Assembly (NCBI RefSeq): GCF_000013045.1
Contig: NC_007677.1
Location: 3,222,203 to 3,286,202 of the forward strand
Direction of reading: 5' to 3'
Source: Salinibacter ruber DSM 13855
Lineage (GTDB): Bacteria; Bacteroidota; Rhodothermia; Rhodothermales; Salinibacteraceae
DNA: 64,000 nt
Made by a program: the position numbers and the translations under genes. Under the pieces are notes generated by a model, which was not told the DNA's origin, ran no database searches, and saw only the letters and a program-made list of their open reading frames with translations. Shown here in pieces: positions 58,245-64,000 of the stretch. Within the stretch, counting starts at the first letter, position 1. Each line of letters opens with the position of its first letter.

Positions 58245-61043
58245 GTGCCTCAATGCCTTTCTTTCCTCCTTGCCTTCGTCGTCCTCCTGAACGTCACTCC
58301 GGGACAGGCCCAGACGCCAGCGCCCTGCGCCTCCGAGCACGAGGCACGCCAGGCCGCCGGACAGTGCGCTGGGGCGTCGTTCGACTTCCATGCCTTCGGT
58401 CCGTACCGCGACGACGTGCCGGCGCCCCACGACGTGCTCGGCCATCCGATTGGGGCCCTCCACACGCCCTACGGCCGGATGGAAGACTACGTGGACGCCC
58501 TCACAGACGCCGCCCCCGACCGGGTACGCGATCTCGTCTATGGCCGGAGCGTGGAGCAACGCGACCTGCACCTGCTCGCCATCGGCTCGGCGGAGACGAT
58601 CGGACGCCTCGACGAGGTGCGGGAGGGACTCCAGCAACTCGCGGCGCCGACGGAGACGTCCGACGCCACTGCAAACGAGCTGGCCACCGACCTGCCCGTA
58701 GCCGTCTGGATCAATTCGGCCAACGACGGCAACGAGACCGCCGCCTTCGAGGCGGCCCTGCAGCTCGCCTACCAGGTGGCGGCGGGCGAGGGGGAGCGGG
58801 CCCGTCGCATCCGCGAGAACGCGCTCGTTCTCATCAACGTGGCCCACAACCCCGAGAGCCACGAGCGCTTCGTGGCGTGGTACAACGCGTTCGGAATGGG
58901 GGACGCCGCCCCCAATGCCTACGAGCACGACGCGCCGTGGGGCATGAACACGAACAACAACCACTTCCAGATCGACCTTAATCGCGACGGGGTCGGCCTC
59001 ACGCAGACGGAGAGCCGCGCCGTGAGCACGGCGATGCAGCGTTGGCGCCCACAGGTGTTCGTAGATCTCCACGGACAGACGACGCAGTACTTCTTTCCCC
59101 CAAACGCAGCCCCGATCAACCCGCTCTACCCGGACCAGCTCACCACCTGGATCGACACGATTGGGCGGGCCAACGCGGACTCGTTCGACGAGTACGGCTG
59201 GAGCTACTACACGCGCGACGTGTTCGACCTTCAGTACCCCGGCTACTGGGACTCGTACCCCAGCCTGCACGGGGCCACGGGCATGACCTACGAGACGGAC
59301 GGCGGGGGCGGCAGGGGCCTCCGCTGGCGGCGCGACGACGGCACGACCCTCACCTTCGAGGACGGCATCGCCCACCACTTCGTCGCGACGCTGTCGACGA
59401 TCGACGCGGCGGCGCGCAACCGGGAGGCGCGCCTGCGGGACTACTACCGGTTCTTCGCGGACGCGATGGCGGAGGCGGAGGCCGAGCCGCCGCGGGGTGT
59501 GGTGCTCCGCAGCGGCGAGGATCCCCGACGGGCGGCCCGCCTCGCCACGACACTGCTGCGCCACGGCGTAACGGTGGAGCGCGTCACCCAGTCGGGCGCG
59601 GTGCAGGGCTACGACGCACTGGCGGGCGAGGCCGTCCGGCAGACCGTCTCGACGGGCTCTTTCTTCGTCCCCTTCACGCAGCCGAACGCGACGGTGGCCC
59701 GCATGCTGCTGCTCCCCGACATTGAGCTCCCGGAGGACTTCCGGCAACAGGAGCTGGCCCGGCTCGCCCACAACCTTCGGGTCGCCCCCGACGAGCGGGA
59801 GCCGCACGCGTTTTACGACGTGACGGCCTGGAATCTGGCCCTGGCCGGGGACGTGCCGGCGCTCTGGACGGAGTCGGACGCCCCGCTGCCCACGACCTCG
59901 CTTTCCCTGCCCGATTCGGCCCAGGCCGCCCCGGGCGGCTGGAGGCACGACGTGGCCGTGCCCACCGTGGCGGGCGGCACCGACGGCCGGGCCCGGAGCG
60001 CGTACGTGTGGACGCCGGGCTCGGTGGGCTCGACGCGCCTGCTCGCCCGCCTGATGGACGAGGGCTTCAACGTGGCCGTCGTCGACCGGCCCATGGTGGT
60101 GGGCGACCGCTCGTTTCCCCGCGGCAGCTACATCGCCCGTGTGGGCCGCAACCCGGACACGCTCCACGACCGCATCGACGCCCTCGCCGAGACGGCCGCC
60201 GTGCCGGTCCACGCCGCCAACACGGCCTTCCCCAAGCGCGGCCCCACCGGCACCGGGTCGGAAACGACGCGGAGCCTCACGCCGCCCGACCTCGCGGTAC
60301 TCGCCGGAGACGGCGTCTCGACCACGTCCTACGGCGCCTTCTGGTACGTCTTCCAGGAGCGCCTCGGGCAGCCCTTCACGGCCCTGAAGGCGCGCACCCT
60401 CTCGGCAAACGACCTGAGGGGGCAGGACGTGCTCGTGCTGCCGAACGGCGACTACGGCACCCTCCCGGACGCCGCGATGGAGGCGATTCAGCGCTGGGTG
60501 GAGCGGGGCGGCACGGTGGTCGGGTACGCCGGTGGGGCGCGTCTCCTCGGACAACTTGGCGTCGCCTACACCGACACGACGGGGACGGAGAGGTCTCTGA
60601 CGTCGGTGCGTACAGCAATCGACGAGGCGCTGACCACGGAGCCGGCATTGCCCCTGGAGCCGAGCCCATCCGCCACCGTTCCCGAGCAGCCGGTGCCGGG
60701 GACGTTCCTGCGGGCCCGGGCCGACACGACGCACTGGCTCACCTACGGCCTCGGCGCGGAGCTGCCGCTCCTCACACAGCGGACGCCGCTGGGGGCGTCG
60801 GTGCACGGTGCGAATCCGGTCACGTATGCTTCGGACGACCTTGCGGTGAGCGGCTTCGCCTGGCCCGCCCTCACCGACCACGTCTACGCCGAGCGGCCCT
60901 ACGCGACGGTCGACCGCCTCGGACGCGGACGCATCGTTCGCCTGTCCGAAGACCCCCTCTTCCGCGTCTGGGCCGACGGCCCCATCGATCTGCTCACGAA
61001 CGCCATCTACCTCGGGGGGCCGAACGAGAACACCGGCTACTGA
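58245..61043 (+). CDS. Secreted M14-type zinc carboxypeptidase-like protein
   Basis: From a GTG start at 58245 the protein (about 932 residues) begins with a good signal peptide (CLSFLLAFVVLLNVTPGQAQ). The frame is open back to an ATG at 58104, but that extension would bury the signal. The M14 domain (about 40-420) has VWINSANDGNETAAFEAALQ at the first metal-binding motif, the family LNRDG turn (FQIDLNRDGVGL) and the third ligand region VFVDLHGQTTQYFFPPNA. In the first motif the usual His of HxxE is Asp (DGNE). The C-terminal part includes a GATase1-like segment (DLRGQDVLVLPNGDYGTLPD then WVERGGTVVGYAGGARLLG). It probably degrades peptides outside the cytoplasm, next to the SusC/SusD pair. 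Confidence 0.78.
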   Translation: MPQCLSFLLAFVVLLNVTPGQAQTPAPCASEHEARQAAGQCAGASFDFHAFGPYRDDVPAPHDVLGHPIGALHTPYGRMEDYVDALTDAAPDRVRDLVYGRSVEQRDLHLLAIGSAETIGRLDEVREGLQQLAAPTETSDATANELATDLPVAVWINSANDGNETAAFEAALQLAYQVAAGEGERARRIRENALVLINVAHNPESHERFVAWYNAFGMGDAAPNAYEHDAPWGMNTNNNHFQIDLNRDGVGLTQTESRAVSTAMQRWRPQVFVDLHGQTTQYFFPPNAAPINPLYPDQLTTWIDTIGRANADSFDEYGWSYYTRDVFDLQYPGYWDSYPSLHGATGMTYETDGGGGRGLRWRRDDGTTLTFEDGIAHHFVATLSTIDAAARNREARLRDYYRFFADAMAEAEAEPPRGVVLRSGEDPRRAARLATTLLRHGVTVERVTQSGAVQGYDALAGEAVRQTVSTGSFFVPFTQPNATVARMLLLPDIELPEDFRQQELARLAHNLRVAPDEREPHAFYDVTAWNLALAGDVPALWTESDAPLPTTSLSLPDSAQAAPGGWRHDVAVPTVAGGTDGRARSAYVWTPGSVGSTRLLARLMDEGFNVAVVDRPMVVGDRSFPRGSYIARVGRNPDTLHDRIDALAETAAVPVHAANTAFPKRGPTGTGSETTRSLTPPDLAVLAGDGVSTTSYGAFWYVFQERLGQPFTALKARTLSANDLRGQDVLVLPNGDYGTLPDAAMEAIQRWVERGGTVVGYAGGARLLGQLGVAYTDTTGTERSLTSVRTAIDEALTTEPALPLEPSPSATVPEQPVPGTFLRARADTTHWLTYGLGAELPLLTQRTPLGASVHGANPVTYASDDLAVSGFAWPALTDHVYAERPYATVDRLGRGRIVRLSEDPLFRVWADGPIDLLTNAIYLGGPNENTGY

Positions 61044-61136
61044 TGCGTGCCCCGCCGCCGGGTTGAAACTCGGCGCGTTGATCACGACCCAGGGAAGCGG
61101 ACGCTTCTTCTTTCCCCCGTCTTACCCCTCCCCACT

Positions 61137-63860
61137 ATGCGCACCTGCGCCCTCGCCCTCCTCACGATCCTCCTGGGTGCCCCCGCCCACGGCCAGTCCA
61201 CGGACGGCCCGTGGACCATCGACCACGTGCTGACTCAGCGCTCGCTGACCGACGTGGACATCGGCCCGGACGGGAACCGCGTGCTGTGGGTCAAAGAGAC
61301 GCCCGACCCCGAGGCCGACGAGACGACGTCGGACGTCTACCTCACCTACCGGGACGACCCGCACGGCGACTCGACCGCGACCCTCCAGCTCACCCGCACC
61401 GGCGACAACCGCGCCCCGCGCTGGAGCCCGGACGGGGAACACATCGCATTCCTGTCGTCCCGTGAGCAAGAGGACGCGGCGGAAAGCAGTGGCACGCAGA
61501 TCTGGCGGCTCGACCCACGGGGCGGGGCCCCCGAGGTCATCACGTCGGTGGAGCACGGCGTACAGGGCGCCCGGTGGCTCGACGACGACCGCCTCCTCTT
61601 CACGGCCCGCGAGCAGAACACCCGCTACGAGCAGCACCTCGAACAAACGGAGGACGACGCCGACGTCATCGAGGACACGACGCTCTTCCGGCCGGTGCGC
61701 CTCTTCACCGTCCACGTGGGGACGGGCGAGGTGACGCGCGTGACGAACAATGACCACCAAATCGGAGAGTTTGCCCCGTCGCCGAACGGCTCGCGCGTCG
61801 TGTACAGCCTCTCCGACTCGCCGATCACCGCCGACGCGCGCAACCAGCCGCACCAGTTTCTCCTCAATCTCAACACGGGCGCGACCACCGAGATCTTCGA
61901 CGAGCAGTACGTCGACCCCTCCAATTTCCAGTGGACCGCCGACGGCGCCGGCTTCTACGCCACCGACTCGTATTCCTCCGACCCCGAGCACGAGGGCGCC
62001 GGCATCACGAAGCTCTACCACTACGACCTCGCCGCCCGCGACTATCAGGAAGTTCCCCTGGAATGGGGGGATAAGGGCGTCGGCTACGGCGGGTATACGG
62101 TGGTGGACGGCGGGTTACACGTCCAGCTGGCCGACGGCCCGACCTTCGAGCCCCGCTTCTACCGGAAGACAAGCGACGGGTGGGCGCCGGCGGAGGTCGC
62201 CGACGAGCGCCTCGAACACGCCTCTGCGTTCACGGCGGGCCCGGACGGCGAGACGGTTGTCTTCAGCCACTCGACCGCCGACACGCCGCCGTCGTACCGC
62301 GTGGGCACCTACCGCGAGGGCGCCCTCCAGCGCGACGAGACGCTCACGACCCTCAACGAGAATCTCGATGACCTGCCGATTCCGCGGGCCGAGGTCGTCC
62401 GGTGGACGGGCGCCAACGGCGAAACGGTCAACGGCATCCTGCACTACCCGCTCGACTACGACCCGGACCGGGCCTACCCCATGATGACCGTCCTCCACGG
62501 CGGGCCCAGCGGGGTGGACCTGGACGCGTGGTCGCTCGGGTGGACCGTCTACGCCCCGCTCCTCGCCCAGCGCGACGCGTTCGTCTTCCGCCCCAACTAC
62601 CACGGCTCCGGCCACCACGGGCTCGACTTCGTGGAGTCGATTAAAGGCAAATACTACGAACTGGAGGTGCCCGACATCGTGAGCGGCATCGACAGCCTGG
62701 CGGCCGCGGGCGTGGTGGACAAGGACTCGCTCGGCGTGATGGGCTGGTCGAACGGCGCCATCCTCACCACGCAGCTCACGATCGAGCATCCCGAGCTCTT
62801 TCAGGTGGCCGCGCCCGGCGCGGGCGACGTCAACTGGACCTCCGACTACGGCAACTGTGCCTTCGGCGTGCGCTTCGACCGGTCCTACTTCAAGGGCGCC
62901 CCCTGGACGTATACCGAGCACTACATCGAGAAGAGCCCACTCTTCGAGATGCCGAAGGTGCAGACGCCCACCCTCATCCACCACGGCACCGAGGACCGGG
63001 CCGTGCCCTACGAGCAGGGCTGGGAGTACTACCGTGCCCTCCAGCAGATCGGCAACGCGCCGGTCCGCTTCCTCAGCTACCCCGGCGAGCCGCACGGGCT
63101 GCGGCAGCTCTCGCACCAGCGGCGCAAGGTGGCGGAGGACCTGAAGTGGATCGACACGTACCTCTTCGGCGAGACCTCGATGCAGGAGCGCGTGTCGGAG
63201 CGGCTGCTGGCCGACGACGCGCCGCTCTCGCTCCTCGAAACCGCCGAGGCGCCCGCCCGGACCGACGGCCACTATGGCGTGCGCGCCAACGGCACCCTCG
63301 TCCCCGAAACGGTGACGCTCGGCGACACCCTCACCGTCGGCCGCTTTGAGGTGACGCGGGCGCAGTTCCGGGCGTACGACGCGGACTTCGAGGTGCCATC
63401 CGGCACCGCCGAGTATCCGGCCCACGGCCTCGCCGCGGACCGGGCCCAGGCCTACGTCGACTGGCTGAGCGAACAGACCGGCCGCGACTACCGCCTGCCC
63501 ACCGCGGCCGAGTTGGCGGCCCTCAAGGCGGCCCGCGCGGGGCCGTCCGAGAATACGCCTGCGTACTGGGCCGGCTTCACGCCCACCCCGGACGAGTATC
63601 GCCGCTTGCGGGCCCGCCTGGCGCAGCACCCCACCGAGGCGCTCCTGATGCCGGTGGGCAGCCGCCCGGCCGGCCACGGCCCGAACGGGGGCGGGCCTCT
63701 CATCTACGACGTAGACGGCAACGTGGCCGAGTGGGCCCGCACCGCCGACGGCATTGAGGCCCAAAACGCCTCGGCACTCACCCTAAAGGACCCGAAGGCC
63801 GAAACCGCCCCGACGCCCCCCCGCCGCGTGACGGGCCTCCGGGTTGTGCTCGACCGGTAG
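61137..63860 (+). CDS. Secreted S9 prolyl oligopeptidase fused to an FGE-sulfatase-like domain
   Basis: 907 residues. A signal peptide (RTCALALLTILLGAPAHGQ) is followed by a beta-propeller with TolB-like repeats (RAPRWSPDGEHIAFLSS, about 40-390). The alpha/beta hydrolase domain (about 430-685) carries a catalytic triad: Ser in GVMGWSNGAI (about 536), Asp in HHGTEDRAVPYEQGW (about 620) and His in YPGEPHGLRQ (about 651). A C-terminal domain (about 720-907) follows with the FGE/SUMF1 signature VGRFEVTRAQFRAY, HGLAADRAQAYVDWLSEQTG, RDYRLPTAAELAAL and DVDGNVAEWARTADG. I see no Cys pair like that of active FGE, so this domain is probably structural or for binding. It is the third member of a likely peptide-utilisation cluster; the start ATG at 61137 opens the signal peptide. 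Confidence 0.88.
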   Translation: MRTCALALLTILLGAPAHGQSTDGPWTIDHVLTQRSLTDVDIGPDGNRVLWVKETPDPEADETTSDVYLTYRDDPHGDSTATLQLTRTGDNRAPRWSPDGEHIAFLSSREQEDAAESSGTQIWRLDPRGGAPEVITSVEHGVQGARWLDDDRLLFTAREQNTRYEQHLEQTEDDADVIEDTTLFRPVRLFTVHVGTGEVTRVTNNDHQIGEFAPSPNGSRVVYSLSDSPITADARNQPHQFLLNLNTGATTEIFDEQYVDPSNFQWTADGAGFYATDSYSSDPEHEGAGITKLYHYDLAARDYQEVPLEWGDKGVGYGGYTVVDGGLHVQLADGPTFEPRFYRKTSDGWAPAEVADERLEHASAFTAGPDGETVVFSHSTADTPPSYRVGTYREGALQRDETLTTLNENLDDLPIPRAEVVRWTGANGETVNGILHYPLDYDPDRAYPMMTVLHGGPSGVDLDAWSLGWTVYAPLLAQRDAFVFRPNYHGSGHHGLDFVESIKGKYYELEVPDIVSGIDSLAAAGVVDKDSLGVMGWSNGAILTTQLTIEHPELFQVAAPGAGDVNWTSDYGNCAFGVRFDRSYFKGAPWTYTEHYIEKSPLFEMPKVQTPTLIHHGTEDRAVPYEQGWEYYRALQQIGNAPVRFLSYPGEPHGLRQLSHQRRKVAEDLKWIDTYLFGETSMQERVSERLLADDAPLSLLETAEAPARTDGHYGVRANGTLVPETVTLGDTLTVGRFEVTRAQFRAYDADFEVPSGTAEYPAHGLAADRAQAYVDWLSEQTGRDYRLPTAAELAALKAARAGPSENTPAYWAGFTPTPDEYRRLRARLAQHPTEALLMPVGSRPAGHGPNGGGPLIYDVDGNVAEWARTADGIEAQNASALTLKDPKAETAPTPPRRVTGLRVVLDR

Positions 63861-64000
63861 CCTCGCCCCTCTTCTGAACTGAACAGGACGTGCCCCTCAC
63901 GTCACGGCATCTTCAACCGGTCGTGGGCCGGACCCGGGATCCTTTCCGGCCTTTGCGGGTGTGATATACGCCTTTTATGACAAAGTGGCAGGACGGGTGT

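Noticed and set aside
1-64000. tRNA, rRNA or insertion-sequence genes
   Set aside because: I found no transposase-like protein, terminal inverted repeats with target duplications, or recognisable rRNA/tRNA sequence; small RNAs cannot be excluded by eye.

Overview
The window is GC-rich, and its proteins are strongly acidic and full of Asp, Glu and Thr. It carries a SusC/SusD outer-membrane pair and GAF domains of a haloarchaeal flavour. This combination points to an extremely halophilic member of the Rhodothermota/Bacteroidota, most likely Salinibacter or a close relative. That is an inference from gene content and composition; no rRNA is present to confirm it. About four fifths of the window is one motility and chemotaxis island, almost all of it on the minus strand.

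Layout, read down the minus strand from about 52 kb. A rod and ring block comes first: flgF, flgG, flgA, flgH, flgI, flgJ, flgN, flgK and flgL, followed by an HDOD gene (52.1-42.9 kb). Next, on the plus strand, are two sulfotransferase paralogs and the eroded tail of a third (40.8-42.8 kb). Then come two tandem flagellins with a strong intrinsic terminator, and a small gene whose C-terminus looks like a flagellin D0 helix (40.5-37.1 kb). A large PAS/GAF histidine kinase follows (36.5-32.3 kb), then fliS, fliD, a fliT-like gene and flgM (31.9-29.1 kb). A plus-strand histidine kinase / sigma54-activator pair (26.7-29.1 kb) diverges from the main basal-body operon. That operon reads flgB, flgC, orf, fliE, fliF, fliG, fliH, fliI, fliJ, motE, fliK, flgD, a flagellar-operon-protein gene and flgE (26.4-13.4 kb). 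It is followed by cheW, cheR, cheY, cheZ-like, cheA, cheB, a lytic transglycosylase, two chemoreceptors with a small secreted protein between them, and a truncated thioredoxin-like gene at the left edge. Not in this window: fliM, fliN, fliL, the export gate (flhA, flhB, fliP, fliQ, fliR), motA/motB and the sigma factor genes.

Regulation can be read directly from the DNA. Eight minus-strand sites share one architecture, TTAA-type -35 / 11-nt spacer / (G/T)CCGATAA, which is the sigma28 (FliA) form. They lie upstream of cheW, fliS, flgM, the flagellins, the D0-like gene, the secreted sensor gene, flgB and the thioredoxin-like gene. A sigma54-type -24/-12 element sits just upstream of flgB, next to the gene for a sigma54 activator. 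The suggested hierarchy is sigma54 activator to basal body to sigma28/FlgM to filament and chemotaxis genes.

The right end (52.3-64 kb, plus strand) is unrelated: a secreted SH3-like protein, a SusC/SusD pair, an M14-type peptidase and an S9 prolyl oligopeptidase fused to a formylglycine-generating-enzyme-like domain. Together these look like a peptide capture and degradation module.

Most unusual items: the D0-like mini protein with its own sigma28-type promoter; a sigma54 activator whose receiver has Thr in place of the phosphoacceptor Asp; a CheZ-like protein ending in two FliM-type CheY-binding motifs; an apparent frameshift in fliK; a non-lipoprotein FlgH; and the S9-FGE fusion.
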